A stretch of DNA of 64,000 bases from Lotus japonicus (GCF_012489685.1 NC_080041.1:103633760-103697759), one strand, 5' to 3'. Positions 11,363 through 24,071 are shown, numbered from the stretch's first letter. Notes: generated from the letters alone by a model not told the origin. Numbers and translations: made by a program.

Positions 11363-14300
11363 ACAAATCGAGGTTCATAGAAAGGAAGTTCTCATCATTA
11401 TTTTCTTGAGTAACACTTGGAACACATGTATGCATGGTGAAACCATTCAAATAATTATCTATAGGCTAGAAATATCAAAGATACAAATGACAATATATTG
11501 AATTTCTATGGTTATGGAATACTCAATTCTTGTTATGGAATCTACTACATCTTATTCTCCAGTTACTATTCATAAGAAACAACCTATGAGCTTCCGCCAC
11601 CTGGCCTTTTTTTCTTACTTTTTTCTTTTTTTTTCTGGATTGTGGGAGACGACATCGTTTGGCTCTCCATCACTGTTTCTCTCCGTCTCCAAGCAACCCC
11701 AGCTGGCTGTGCGTGTTACCTCTCCCTTTCTACCCACTCTGTTGTACCTTCATCACCTTCTGTCAGCGCGCGTGCGTTCTTTGGCCTCATCTATTGCGTC
11801 ATCGCCGCTGGTCGTTTCCGGAAAAGGTGGGAAAGAAGCTTCCCACGTTTCCGGTGGCTACTGTGAAAGAGATTGATGTTGCCCGCTTCCAGTTGGAGTT
11901 GCTTTTCACCAGTACTTTGCCCATCTAGATTAGATGTCATCTTTTCTTATGAGGACACATGCCATGCTTTTCCTTTTCCTTCTCCTCCAATTTGGCGGAT
12001 TGGTCAACTACTTTACCCTCAAAGCTTGCTTTTCCGGATTTTCCGTAATCTTTCACCATCTCCGCTCTCCATGCTTTGTTCGTACGAGTAGGTGCTGTCA
12101 AGTCTTTGATGATGTCAAGTTTGGAGCTGAATTTGAAATTCAAATTGCAAGGGTATGGGCTTCAATGTGTTTCTTAAGTTTTGACTATAAATACTGGTGT
12201 TGGTTATTCACATTCCCATCCTACATTGCTTTAGATAGTGTTCATTCTTGCCTCAGAGGTGGAAGAGCCATAGCAACGAGCTCTGCACCCCTTCCCTGTC
12301 ACGCTAAATGGTGTTCACCGACTCAGACCTTAGGGGTGCATTTGCAATTAGAGCCGAACGTCAACAACACTTGCTATTAGTTTGATCAGCTGCTCCTTTC
12401 TCACAACGAAGTTTATGGTAATTATCTTAATCATTTTCATTGATGCCATCATAAAAAGGAAAGAATGAGGCCAGTAGTGATGGTTCTCAATTTCTAGAAG
12501 AACAACTCAATGTTTTGTTAATCTTTTTATGCCAGAAAGAATTAGATGCTCTCTTAGCAACATAGAAGACCCTCAATTCATATTCCTTCTTATTTATCTA
12601 TATTTGTTTTCACTCTTTCTAGAGAAGTGGAAGAGAAAATGTACTAAAGTTTGGAAATCAGAACTGTTGATGGTGTACAACAATGAGGTGTTGGAGCAAC
12701 CAAGGAATTGTCACTACCTTGCCATCTTCAAGATGTAATTTTGGATGTGGGTGCATAAGAGCCCACGTGTTCTTCAGCTGGACGAAAGTCAGGTGGGTTG
12801 CTGAAGGAGTGTTTCCTCCATTTGATACTTCAGTATTGATGTGAGGTTCTTGGCCCTTCTATTTTTTTCTTTCTTACTCAATAATTTTCTGATCAGCTTT
12901 ACCAAGATGTCTATGGTAATACTAAAGTTCCATAATCAAAGATATTTCAAGCTTGTGGAAAGTCTGTTGTAACCAAATTTAGTCTCATTATTTGCTGTAA
13001 TCTGCATCATGATATAAATTATGATTGGAGTTTGCTTGGATTAAGAAACTTTTTCAGTTCAAAGCATGTAATCTATATGTTTGGTAGGTGGATCTGGGCA
13101 AAAAGAGACCCAATGACCGAATTTTTAATGTTATCTTTTTGAATTGATGTCCCTTTTTTGTGGGATTTGGTAGTTGGTTTGCATTGTTATCTTCAGTCCC
13201 TGATTTTTGATGAAGCTGTCATGTCCAATCTGATTTGAAGTAGGTTTGTAGATGGAGAGTTGTAGTGGGAAGGTTTCACATAAGCTCTCCTCTTATTTGC
13301 GTTTCTTCAGATCCATTTGGCTATAAATATTCACATCTCTTATCCCCATTCCCTCATTCCACCACTCTGTTTGAATTGTTTGTTATCAATTGTTGAGAGA
13401 GCTAGCCCTATTACTTTATTAGTTATTTTATCTGGACTCCGTATGCTGAATAACTTCCCATATCATTTTTGCGCATATGTGGCTTATCTATCTTTTTTGT
13501 GTGTGTTAGCACCTGCCTTCTTTGGTTAAATTTTGCATGTTTTCCATTTTGATATGATGGTGTTTTCGTATCTGTCTATTGGATACAGTTTTATGTTGCT
13601 GTGGTGGTGCTTATGGAGCATTTCAAAATTGTAAGCTTTTTCTGTTTCCTTCATCTTTATTATCTCTGACCTTTGTGTGTATTAGACATATCCAGCTGCC
13701 CAATCAAACACAATTATGAAGACTTATTATTTCTTTCCAAGAATATGAATATATTTGTTGCAATACCATTATTGTCATTAAGTTTTTTGTTTCCTTCCAA
13801 AGATAGATTTGTTTACCTTGCTTTGTTATGTGTCTAGGTTCATTACATAAGTGCTGCTGCTGCAACTTTTTTATTGTATCAGAAAGAATAAGAAAAAAGG
13901 TGTTCACGTTTAATCATATTCTTCTTCTTTCCTATCTCTGTTTCTTTAACTTAATTGGTACCTTTAATGTAGCATTTATCCATTTCATTTACAACAATAT
14001 ACCTTGGTTTTCAAGTTATAATGTTATGTTACCTTACTTTTATTTTTGAAGTTAGAGATATCTACCAAGTCCAGTCCAAATTCCAGCCTACCTCAAATTC
14101 TCCCTTAATCTCATTTTTATACCCTTTCTCACACTATCTCCAGCCCAAATGTGTTCCCCACTACCTCTGCCAGCTAGGCAGTTAATTAGTCTCTTTGTAG
14201 TTGCACTTTACTTTTCCTTCCTTTCTAAATTAAGTTCACTGCTATACTATAATATGTTAATGTTCTATTGCTGCTTCCAAATACATGAATATGTTGTCGA

Positions 14301-15590
14301 CTGCGAGTGTACCAAAATCTGCAGCAGTTATTGGTGATCAGGGATCAAGAGAAAGTGAGTGAAGCATTTGTATGTGTTGTTGCACATGTGTATAGTATAT
14401 AGACAATTATAGAAAGGGAATTATGAGAGGTAACTTTCTGATGCAGAGAAGTTGTTTCTTTTGTATAGATGCAACAAGTGTGAAAGAAGTTCAATTTTTG
14501 ATTTACAATTTTATGCCAATCAAGTGGATATATGAATTCATAGCTATAGCATAAGCAAAAAATTGGGTTATACAGATGTTCTTGGGTTATACAGTATTTT
14601 ATAGCAATAGAACAAATTGTTTGCTTCATTTCTTGCCCATGTAGATCATATTAAAATCCAGAATACATTTACATGTCTTCCTCATTATTGAAGTGTTATT
14701 TACTTGAGAAGTGAGGATGATAGGTGTAAACATGTGAATATAAAGTTAGTTAGGTAAAGGATAACTACTTACCAGTCCAGGGCATAAGGAAGGAGGATTG
14801 AGGATTTAAACAGATAATATAACACATTTGTGTCTCCTTAAAACCATACTGTAAGCTGTCTACCATAGCACCCAACTGGTTCTTTTTCTTCTATAAGGTT
14901 ATCAAATCTGGGTGATAAAACTAGAATTCAATAGAGTTAGCAATTTGTCTTGAAAGTGTATCTTTGTGTATGCTAAACTTAATCCATCATTTTCCTATAT
15001 AATAATATAACAGATTTTGCTATTATCAGATCTCTCATCCCATCCCTAGAAAACAATGAAAATGAACTTCAAACCATCTATTCCTCCATTTCTCGAAAGT
15101 AATTCTTTGTTATGTATTATTTCTGTTATGTGGTTGTGCGTATGGTCCACTACTTTTCTTCTTTCTTGGACTGTTTTGTTGATATATAAGTCATAATGCT
15201 AATATGCACGTTATTGTAAAAATTGAAGATGCAGATTTCATATCAAATCTTCATTCAATACTTTCAGTTTCACATGGGGTTAGTTCCTTGCTATCTTATT
15301 ATGTATTGTTGATGTATATGTTCATATCTTCCGGACAAGATGTTGACTTTTATATTATCTTGGTAATCAATTGATAGACATGTTACGACTAAAAACTCAG
15401 CCTTTCTTTAGAGAAAGATTTGTGCTTAGCATATTAATAATGTGATAGTGCTTATGTTTTTTACAAGCTTATATTTTTTGTATTTTTTTGTATTTTTTTC
15501 ACTATCATCTATTATAAAAGATTGCTGAAGCCTCCAATTGAGCTGAATTTCACTGTTCATAAGAGTCATTTTTTATTCCCGATATACTCA
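11363..15590. other. Long AT-rich stretch without a recognised gene
   Basis: T-rich sequence resembling introns of a plus-strand transcript, with open frames up to 148 codons (11934-12380) that match no family I know. Part of it may belong to the Helitron whose 3' end is at 17594, because that element's 5' end could not be located. Confidence 0.4.
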
Positions 15591-16078
15591 CTTTTGGCCT
15601 AGGTCTTTTCTTTTTTTATCTCTAGAGAGAGGGGGTGAGTCTGTGAGAGGCTTGGCTCAACGACAATGACTAGCCAAGAGAGAGTTATGTGAGCCTTCTA
15701 TTGTTAGCGTATTTCGTCATCTTCCGTACTAAACCAGGTACGATTCACCTTTTACGTCGTGTCCCAAGGATTTTCAGAAAGCAAAATCTTTGTCGCGCTT
15801 CTTCTCCTTCAACTGGTCCTTATTGATGCTAAGATTATTTCTCTCTTTTTATAATTCAATTTTTATGTCATGAGCATTAACATGTATGCCTTAGATGATA
15901 TCTAACCATGTATTGAATTTTAGGTTCATCTTATTTTAAGGGCGCTTCACATAATTTTTAAGGTGCTTCACATGTTTTTTAGGTTCATCATACTTGGTGT
16001 GGACCTACTTCTGACCATTATATACTTTCTGATTTCGATACTCTTTTTTTATGATAATTAAACACAAAAGAAGAGATA

Positions 16079-16216
16079 ATGAGAGGGAAGACTCAGATGA
16101 AGCGCAGCTGGCCGATGACCTTCTCAAAGACATGTAATGGGCTACTGAAGAAAAGGCATTAAGCTATCAGTTCCCAGAGTGTGATAAGCTTTGCAACGCC
16201 CATAACTCCAGGCAAG
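16079..16216 (+). pseudogene. Captured MADS-box exon fragment (SOC1-like)
   Basis: The frame from the ATG at 16079 reads M-R-G-K-T-Q-M-K-R, then a diverged stretch, then T-F-S-K, then N-G-L-L-K-K. That is the N-terminal MADS domain, and RGKTQMKR is typical of the SOC1/AGL20 group. A stop codon follows LLKKRH. The rest is frame-shifted, with a recognisable C-D position and a GTAATC donor-like end at 16217. The DNA-binding core is disrupted, so no function is expected. It is a transduplicated first exon inside the Helitron. Confidence 0.6.
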
Positions 16217-16325
16217 GTAATCATTGTTTTTGTACTTGAAAACTAATCATAGTACAATTAGAAGTTGATCACTGATAATTGGCCTCATCTAAGATTGTGT
16301 TGTCCTCTATTTTGACACTTTTCAG

Positions 16326-16415
16326 GCTATTGATGCTGTTGATATTGGAAAAGTTGTGGCTTCTGGGAATCTCAAGTTTGAGAAAGATGATTTGGTTATG
16401 GAAGTCTTCAGATAA
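16326..16415 (+). pseudogene. Captured zeta-crystallin/alkenal reductase exon fragment
   Basis: A short exon-like stretch follows a pyrimidine-rich acceptor (TTTTCAG|GCT). Its 29 codons read AIDAVDIGKVVASGNLKFEK and then DDLVMEV. This resembles the segment of plant NADP-dependent alkenal double-bond reductases (medium-chain dehydrogenase family) that leads into the GD/DDLV motif. A stop follows at 16413. Identification rests on a short segment from family memory and is moderate. Confidence 0.45.
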
Positions 16416-16565
16416 GAGTAAGATTGCATACATATGTACTAGAATACTGAGGAGAAGAAGATGTAATAAAGACATTTTGCAAGTAGACCAGAAAGTAGAT
16501 CTAATAAAGGCAAAAGGGGCCAAGCTTTCCTCGGATCATGGTCATTCATAGAAGATACTGATTGT

Positions 16566-16676
16566 TATAGGTTTGGGCTCTTGGAGATAAAAATACCTGC
16601 TTCTGAACCCTTATGCCAACTGATGCTTCAAGTTGGTGATCTCGATGTTGCCATTGCCTTTTATCAAAAAGTTATT
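16566..16676 (+). pseudogene. Captured glyoxalase I exon fragment
   Basis: Thirty-seven codons read YRFGLLE, then P-x-S-EPLCQLMLQVGDLD, then AIAFYQKV. This matches the start of the second glyoxalase domain of plant lactoylglutathione lyase (family pattern PEPLCQVMLRVGDLDR-FYEKA). The frame ends shortly afterwards. The rest of the enzyme, including metal-binding residues, is missing. Confidence 0.6.
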
Positions 16677-17595
16677 GTATCTATTGCAACTTAGTTATAG
16701 TTATTTAATTGATTTGTTAGGTTTACATCTTCAATATTCATCATCGAACTGTTCCACAAAATCCATAAATTATTTCTTCAATTCTGGTTTTTTATGAGCA
16801 GTAGATCATGAAAATATTGTACTAATTTCGGTTCTCTAAGCTGCTTTTATTTTTAAATTTATTTGTTATAATTATTTGTCAAAAAGTTAAATGTGATTTT
16901 TTCATCTATTTTAGTTTGTTCTCTTTAAATTTGACAAATTTACATAAATAAATCTTTGGGTAGAATTATATAGGTGGACTTCTGGATCTACAGGTTTTCA
17001 AAATGTAGTTTATATGATTGACTTCATGTTGTTCATAAGGCAACCAATGTCGTTTATTTGAACAATTTATTCGTACTATTATAGTTATTACTATGATTAA
17101 TTTAACCCTATATATATTTGTAAAAATAACAATTGATAAAAGTATGATGTGTAAACCTATTATTGATTACTAATTATGTTCTTACAATTTATATAATTAA
17201 TTTATAAGGTTAGTGGTTAAATTATTCCATGATTTTGTAAGTGTGTTTAATTTTAATCATTCGAAGGAAAAATGACGGTTAGTAGCGGTCGAAAACAACT
17301 AATAATTATAAAAATAACTGTCACTATACATTATTTGCTTGCCATTTATATGCAAGATGGTGCCTAACAACACACACAGAGCGTGAAGCACAGTTCATAT
17401 TGGAAAGCTATTCAATTAATGTCCACACTGAATATGACATGAAAAACATCAATAAAAAATAATTACGATCAGTAAATACATCATTGTATTATTTCATATA
17501 TATCAATACTCATCTATACTCAATTATAATGATTAGTAGTTGATTCGGATTAAAATTCCCCGTGCATCGCACGGGTCAGCGGGCTAAATACTAGT

Positions 17596-18596
17596 ACTTA
17601 CTTAACAGAGTTGTTCTCAAGAATTTATCACTTAAATAAAAAATTGCTATTTGAAAAGAAAAAAAACTAATCGCCTAGCATCTCATTACACTGCCGAGAA
17701 TAAGAAAGTGAAAATTTTAAAAACTTAAAAACGTTAAAATCGGAACAAAAACAAGAACAACTTCCACCCCAAAACGTAAGAACAATTACACAAATATGTT
17801 TCTTATGTTAGAATTAATGTACAATAAATTCTTGTAATTTATAAACCATTTCTTTATTCAAATTCTTGAAATACATAAAGGGTGAACATATAACCATTTC
17901 CAAAGGTGAAAGCATATGTGCCGTCTTTTGCCAAAAGGAGAAGAGAAGGAAATTGGCATTTTGCTTCTGTATACTTTACTAGCTAGTGCTTATATATAGA
18001 TAGACATGCTATTTGTATTAGACATTCATTAGATATATTAATTAGTACTGAAGATTTTTAATTATGATATAGTTTACAGTAGCTTAAAATCATAACTAGT
18101 CGATATGTCTAAAGGATATGTTTGTACAAATAGTGTGTCTATCCCATCTTTTACACATGATTAATTGACTTTGTCGTGAAGAAAGCATGCGTCATGCGAT
18201 AAAAAAACCTTGTGAGTGTGTCAGCTGAGCCAAAAGCCTCACCTTACCCCTATGCATATCTCTCTGCAAAAGATATATATGTGGCCCTGCTTGTGGCTCA
18301 GTGGGGGTGTTTTTAAAAGATATAATTGGTCCCTCATCACCTACATGTGTAGCTATCCTTTCTCCAAAGTAGCTATCATACACACATACAATTAATCATG
18401 CATGACAATGCTCTTGGACTAGACACCACAACTTTTTGAGTCTCACTGTTAGTTATTATCTAAAGTGGATTTTCTCTGTTTGTCTTCTCAATCCTCCTCC
18501 ATGTGATCATATGCCCTCGCGTGATTCAATTTGTTTTATCTCCATTTTTTTCTTTTACCTCTCCTTTTTATTGAGCGCAGCAATTCTATGGGCCCC
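17596..18596. other. Intergenic sequence, nothing recognised
   Basis: AT-rich sequence between the Helitron end and a LINE fragment. No supported gene. Confidence 0.5.
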
Positions 18597-18812
18597 TTTT
18601 TTTTATACATCGGAAAACTACCAACAACAAAGACAACTAAGGAATATAAAGCAAGTCCTTCAACAAAATGTACTCCACATTAGGATCAGGGGAGTCAAGG
18701 GTCCACGCTCCAGACGTCCGAGCAACTGCACCCTTCCTAGCCAAGTAGTCAACTACGCCATTACACTCGCGAGGAATACAATTAAGCTTCACTTCCCACG
18801 CAGATCGACCTC
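18597..18812 (-). pseudogene. LINE ORF2 RNase H fragment
   Basis: The minus strand from about 18800 to 18640 encodes W-E-V-K-L-N-C-I-P-R-E-C-N-G-V-V-D-Y-L-A-R-K-G-A, the RVT_3 RNase H signature (PRECN-x-x-ADxLAR) at the C-terminus of plant LINE polyproteins. The conserved alanine before the aspartate is valine here. The fragment ends at an A8 tail (T8 at 18597-18604 on the plus strand). It is a short 5'-truncated copy. Confidence 0.6.
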
Positions 18813-19456
18813 AACATGTGATGGATGCAACATGATTTTATTATTGACGCGCGTTTAGTATATATATAATTTATTATAATTAATTTATGAATAAATTTAA
18901 TTTGTGAACCAAATTTATTTTATCAACAATAGATAAAAACAAGTAGTTATTTTAGACAAAAATCTAATGCCCCTATATTTCAAAATGGATTTAGCTTTTA
19001 GTCATTTTAGACCAAGTAATTACAATCATTGACTAATTTATAAATTAATTTTTAAAATTTAAATAACATGCCAATGTTTTTGTACATTTTTTTGAAAACC
19101 AGTATTAATTTTATTCTAAGATTTCTGAGAATATCTCTCTCGATATAAATTAAAATACAAACAACGTTCCACCCTCCATATAAAATACTAACCCACATAT
19201 ATGTAAGCACTAAGCACTTAGATTACAATATCAATTATCAACCCTTAATCGATAGACCCTTAACTTATCAATTAAAGGTGGTGGTGACTTACTTTAATCT
19301 TTAATATGACCACTTCATTTTAAAGGAATTAAATTTGTCTAAAAAATCAGTTTTAACTACTATGGATTAAGAAAAATTTGGTTCACGTATTAAAAATGTA
19401 TTTTTTACAAATTATTTTTATCACATAATAAGTATATATATTGTAAATAACATATA
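18813..19456. other. Intergenic sequence; right part belongs to a dispersed repeat
   Basis: AT-rich, no gene. The part from about 19360 to 19464 resembles 25600-25710 and forms the left half of a repeat split by the LINE at 19465-21784. Confidence 0.5.
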
Positions 19457-19464
19457 CTAAATGT

Positions 19465-21784
19465 AAACCTTTTTTTTTACAGCAAAAGATCGATATAGTA
19501 AATATCATGAGAGCAACTCTTTCACAAAAAGGACAAATCAACAAAATCCCACAAAACAAAACCACCCTAAAGACCACACCTAGGGAACGTGTCTCGTTAA
19601 AATCTTTAAAGGAAAACATCATTGTGATAGATACCTAATGAAGGAAAAAAAGTACATCATCCCTTAGAAGTGCATTGAGTAACTCTAGGAAAAAAAAGTA
19701 ACAAATACAATAAAACATGAACAACTCAAATCTAACCAAAATAAGCCAACTAAAAATAACCCTAAATGCAACAGTGAAACAAACAAGACGAGAGGAAAAC
19801 AACCCAAACTACAAAGAACTAAAGCCTCAAAGGGACCCATATAATTGGTGGATACGCACACAACCCTCAATGGCCTCCTCATTAGAACATTCTCAAAAAA
19901 GACTCAACTCTTTACCAACCGTTCACATCTCACGTGCGCGCTCATAAACACAATCCTGTACTGAGAAAACGACACATCAACAGGATCCACCCTACTAGAC
20001 GCAGTGTAAGATACACCTGATGCCTCTACGACATCAGAACCAACAACCTGAAACCCTTGTTTTTTCCTTCCTCTCTTAGTGACTTTCTTAGGTTGACCTC
20101 TTTTTCTCCCAACATAAAAACCTGGGCCCTTAACGTACTCCTTCTCTACAAAAGGACAACAAGATAAATGCTCAAATCGAGAGAAAATCACATCGAGGGA
20201 ACATCATGGCCTGACACTAGACGTTGATTGAGTGCAATCCCCAGACCATCTTACTACCTCATAAGCAACATGACCATGACCCAACTCATGGTCTACACCA
20301 ACAACTAAACCACCACTCAACCCTGTATCTGATGGACACTCAATCTCCATAAAGGAGCCATCACCAATAAAATCACCTTGGAGAGAGAAAACCTCATGAC
20401 TCTCGAATGAAACATAGTCTCTCCGGTCCTAGTCTCAAAATCTTCAGCACGACATAGGTAGTCAAACCCCCATAATGTAGTCCAATCCATTACATCCAAC
20501 ACAACTAAAAATTAGGCCCCACAAAAAACTTTATCTCACCATCAATGATATACTAATACGAATCACCAACACCTCAAACCAAACACAAATAAATCAGAGC
20601 CTTCTCAAACAAGGCCAAATATGACGAGCCCTCATCCTTATTCCTCGAAGAGCCACCACCAGCGTCAGGCAAAGATACCATCACATTATTAGGAACTTCG
20701 AAAAACCATGCACTAACTCAAGTTTATGGGCCAAAGAAATGCATCCGGAACCTGCTCCTCTAGAACCAAGACCTAATCACTGAAAACACAACCATTTCTC
20801 CTTCAGGACCCGAAGAAGAAGGAAAACCAAAACAAGTCGGCTCCCCACAGAAAGAGTCTAACACAATCTTCATAGTTTCATCAACAATCCCAATTCTGTC
20901 GCAACCAGAGTTGACTCACTCTCCATCTCCATCCAGTAGGAATGACTTTACGCTGCCCTTTGAAAGCAAAATGAGTCATAGACACAGAGATACGAGCACC
21001 ACCTATTTTTTCTTTCAAAAAAAGGAGCACCACCTAGGCACTTTCCATGAACAGCCGAAAGAGAGCTTCCAAAGCAGAATTCGAATTTGAAAACTGCACG
21101 AAACCAAACCTTGACTTTCGGCCACGCTTTGGCCGCTGTTGAACAAAAACAGACATTAGTCTACTATAAGGACAAAACAAATATCTTACCTGATTATATA
21201 TATGTCACCATCGTCGAGATGCCATGAAGGAACAATGTGGAAGAACGTCGACAATCGTCATCGTGCCGATGTTGTTTGGCTCCACCACCATCAGAAACTT
21301 CCACCTCCATGCCGTTGAAACCTCCAACAACCCCAGTGTTAGCCTCACTCCCAGTACCCAAACCAGAGGAGTTCTCATCATACCCCACCAACCCATCAAC
21401 ACCCAAGGAAACCATCACGACTGGAACAACAAGAAACCAACGGCTAACAAGGACGAAATAGAGCAAAAAAGAAACCACGAACGCAAGAAAGCAACCAACA
21501 ACGTCAGCCACAAACAACAACACGCTAGGAAAAGGAACGAGCAGGACCGAAACAAGGATAAACAAGGCCCTCAGAGTCGAAATTCCCAAACAAAATCGTG
21601 TCGTAGACCTTAACCCAAAACAGGGGCAAACATAGTCAAGAACACACCAGAATGGAAAAACCCAAACAAGAACCACACCGACACACAACAGAGATGATGA
21701 AACACTGCCAAACCATGCAGAGGAAGCGGCAGCCACACCCTGCGAAGGAGCGTTTACAAAGAGGTTACAAGCTCTTTACTAAGT
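19465..21784 (-). pseudogene. Degenerate LINE (ORF1 region), 2.3 kb
   Basis: On the minus strand the insert ends in an A9 tail (T run at 19470-19478). The 8-bp repeat CTAAATGT flanks it (19457-19464, 21785-21792). Near 21110-21050 the minus strand encodes S-R-F-G-F-V-Q-F-S-N-S-N-S-A-L-E-A-L, which looks like the RNP1 part of the RRM domain in plant L1 ORF1. Near 20190-20050 there is a basic segment G-R-K-R-G-Q-P-K-K-V-T-K-R-G-R-K-K, also usual in ORF1 proteins. The frame is broken by stops throughout. No reverse transcriptase was recognised, so the copy is internally deleted or the ORF2 is too decayed. Confidence 0.55.
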
Positions 21785-22427
21785 CTAAATGTTAGTAGTA
21801 AAAATATGGTCCGTCAGTTGATCAATTTACATAAATTGCCCTCCAAAGCATGGTAACTTAAAACAACATTAAGTGAATCCTAATTAGAAACCTGCTAATT
21901 AATGAGGTTATAATTCTGCATGCTATTTGTCTCTCACAGTGCATTTGATGCCCTCTCATCTTGACCTTTTTAAGTTTTGCTATAAGGAAAATGTTTTCCT
22001 TAATGCTGTTATGGTTTGGCTTCTATAGAACCCCCATGTGATGTGCTCAGTCGCGAAACCTTTTGTGGTTGCCGATAAAGTGTGTATAGCTGCTTTCCGA
22101 AGTGTGTAACAATGGTCCCCTTTTGAGATTATTAATTAACTGAGTTCATTTAATTTAGCCTTTTCCTACCAATTAATATAAGTATCATTGAATACATAAC
22201 ACCCAAACATATGATTATATCTTGCAAAAGGTCATTGGATAGTTTGCATAGGATAGTAAGTTAAAACTTCATTGTCATCATTATGGTCAATTCTATGGAA
22301 GAACGTGCAGAAAATTGGTCCAACTATAAATCATGCATATAAACTAATTTGTAGTGAAAGAAACTCTTTCTAAATCAGCTTTTTCTTAAATCATAGTAGA
22401 CAAAATCCATCATTACAATTTTGGTAT

Positions 22428-22433
<6 letters not shown>

Positions 22434-22468
<35 letters not shown>
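22434..22468. repeat. (AT)n microsatellite
   Basis: Uninterrupted AT dinucleotide repeat of about 17 units. Confidence 0.9.
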
Positions 22469-22472
<4 letters not shown>

Positions 22473-22707
22473 CAAGTAGTATCTATGAGACACTAATTAT
22501 CTTGAGGCTTGAAGATAACATTAAGTTTTTAGATCTCTAACAATAAAATATTCTTCATAAACACTATTTAAAAATTAAACTCTCAATTAAATACTTAAAA
22601 ATAAACTATATCTTTTTTTTGAAATCTAAAAATAAACTATATCGACCAAAGGTATTGTTGGTAAAACCCATGATTACATAAACTAAATTGAAATCCAACC
22701 AAAATGA

Positions 22708-22709
<2 letters not shown>

Positions 22710-22738
<29 letters not shown>
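22710..22738. repeat. (AT)n microsatellite
   Basis: Uninterrupted AT dinucleotide repeat of about 14 units. Confidence 0.9.
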
Positions 22739-22741
<3 letters not shown>

Positions 22742-22862
22742 CATATATTAAGATCAATTGTAACATACATCAATCAATCTTTGTCAAAGTTGTTTAATTT
22801 TCCACATATCTTGGCACATAAGGTTGTGAGAACTAAATGACAGAATATAACAACCATATATA

Positions 22863-23134
22863 TTTGAGTTTTCTATTTGTTGTATTATTGGCTCCTTAGA
22901 GGTGTTCCCTTGGCTTTGTAAATATTGTACTCTTTTTTCTTACTAGGTTTTTCCAATGAAGTTTTACTAGCAAAGTTTTAATAAGGCTTTATTTTCAAAG
23001 TCTTGCTTCAAAGGTAGTTCCCCTTAGATTTATTTCTTATGTAAATTTCTTTTTACTGTTCCTCTCTCTTCTTGTATTAGGTTGAAGTACCATTTGTAAT
23101 TCATTTCATTATATGCTTTTATCTTATAAAAAAA
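22863..23134 (+). mobile_element. Short poly(A) retroposon with 16-bp TSD
   Basis: A perfect 16-bp repeat ATAACAACCATATATA (22847-22862 and 23135-23150) brackets 272 bp ending in A8. The interior contains TTTTTCCAATGAAG and a following AAGTTTTAATAAGGC, wording usual in the R-U5 part of Ty1/copia LTRs. The structure is nonetheless that of a LINE-mobilised copy. It could be a retroposed LTR-derived transcript or a SINE; not resolved. Confidence 0.6.
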
Positions 23135-23150
23135 ATAACAACCATATATA

Positions 23151-24071
23151 ATATAATTAGGGTAATAAAGCAAATGATTGCTCATTATGCCTGAATATAA
23201 ATGATAAGATGTAGACTACCATATTAGCTTGACCAATAGGGGATATGTGCCACGTGGTCCACCCATGCGCCATTGCTTTATCTTTCAGTGTTGGCGTGGT
23301 TTGATTCAATTCCAGCATCTTCTCCTTTTTCCAAGCTCCGGTTCAACTTCTTCACCAAGTTCTTTACTCTGCAAATATATCAAGGCCAAACCAAGCTTGG
23401 AAAAATGTTCAAATTTTGTTCTACCTTGGTATCCAAAAACACAGTGCAAATTCCATCCTTCTTTCTGCCTTAAGGTGAATATATGGTATCATATATATAG
23501 CTCTTCCATGTCATGGGTTTACCAAATATATTATCTTCTCAACTATAATTAACTAGGGTTTGTATTTGTATGTGTTCACTTTTAATTACATATTTCAGTT
23601 GTAAACTTACTCCACTTATATGAATTATTGTTAAATAGTAGCATTTTGCCTTCCATTTCATTTTTTATTTTTTTTAATCCTTTCAAAATCAAGTTCAGTT
23701 TCTCCCCATAGACTATTTAATTTAAAAAAAAAATTTCTATTTAGATCAATTTTAGTTATTGATTACGAGAAAAACAATAGTTATAGTTATGCAGAAGGGG
23801 CTACAGACAACCTCTGCAGTAAAGAATTCTTCAAAATCAAAATTCACTTAATTATATGATATTATGTAATAGTTTCATTTGTTCCACTTTCCAAGGCAAT
23901 ATATGAACTATGAATTTTATTCCAGTTTTAAATTTCAACATATTTCATGAATTAAGAAGCAGATTTTCCACCTAATTCCTAATATATTCATGACACTGAT
24001 TTCTTTTGCAGATATCTAGACACAACCAGCAATCCAAAAAGCTTAAAAAGAATTCACCAGTTTCATTGCTG
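23151..24071 (+). promoter_or_regulatory. Upstream region of the TCP gene
   Basis: This is the presumed promoter and 5' UTR of the downstream TCP gene. TTTCTTTTGCAG ending at 24011 is a good splice acceptor, so a 5'-UTR intron is likely; its donor was not fixed. A TATATATAG word at about 23491 is a weak TATA candidate. Open frames at 23229-23552 show no family features. Confidence 0.35.

Larger units (their letters stand above)
16040..17594 (+). mobile_element. Helitron, 3' portion (5' end unresolved)
   Basis: The 3' terminus has the plant Helitron signature: a 7-bp stem CCCGTGC/GCACGGG with loop ATC at 559-575 of the 17-kb block (17559-17575), then 15 bases and the terminal CTAG (17591-17594) followed by T. 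No TIR or target duplication is expected. Upstream, within about 600 bp, lie exon fragments of three unrelated host genes on the same strand (separate entries), which is characteristic of Helitron gene capture. I found no Rep/helicase ORF, so the copy is non-autonomous. The start given is only the left edge of the first captured fragment; the true 5' TC end is further left. Confidence 0.7.
21793..22846. other. Intergenic sequence with AT microsatellites
   Basis: No gene supported. It contains two perfect (AT)n tracts, listed separately. Confidence 0.5.

Noticed and set aside
11508..12380. Several overlapping plus-strand frames that look like a gene
   Set aside because: Frames overlap in all three phases, have no known motif or consistent splice pattern, and lie in T-rich sequence. 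No gene could be supported.
21194..21736. 180-codon minus-strand frame with hydrophobic N-terminus resembling a membrane protein
   Set aside because: It lies inside the LINE remnant and its hydrophobicity reflects TTT/GTT-rich composition. The downstream RRM-like piece fits LINE ORF1.
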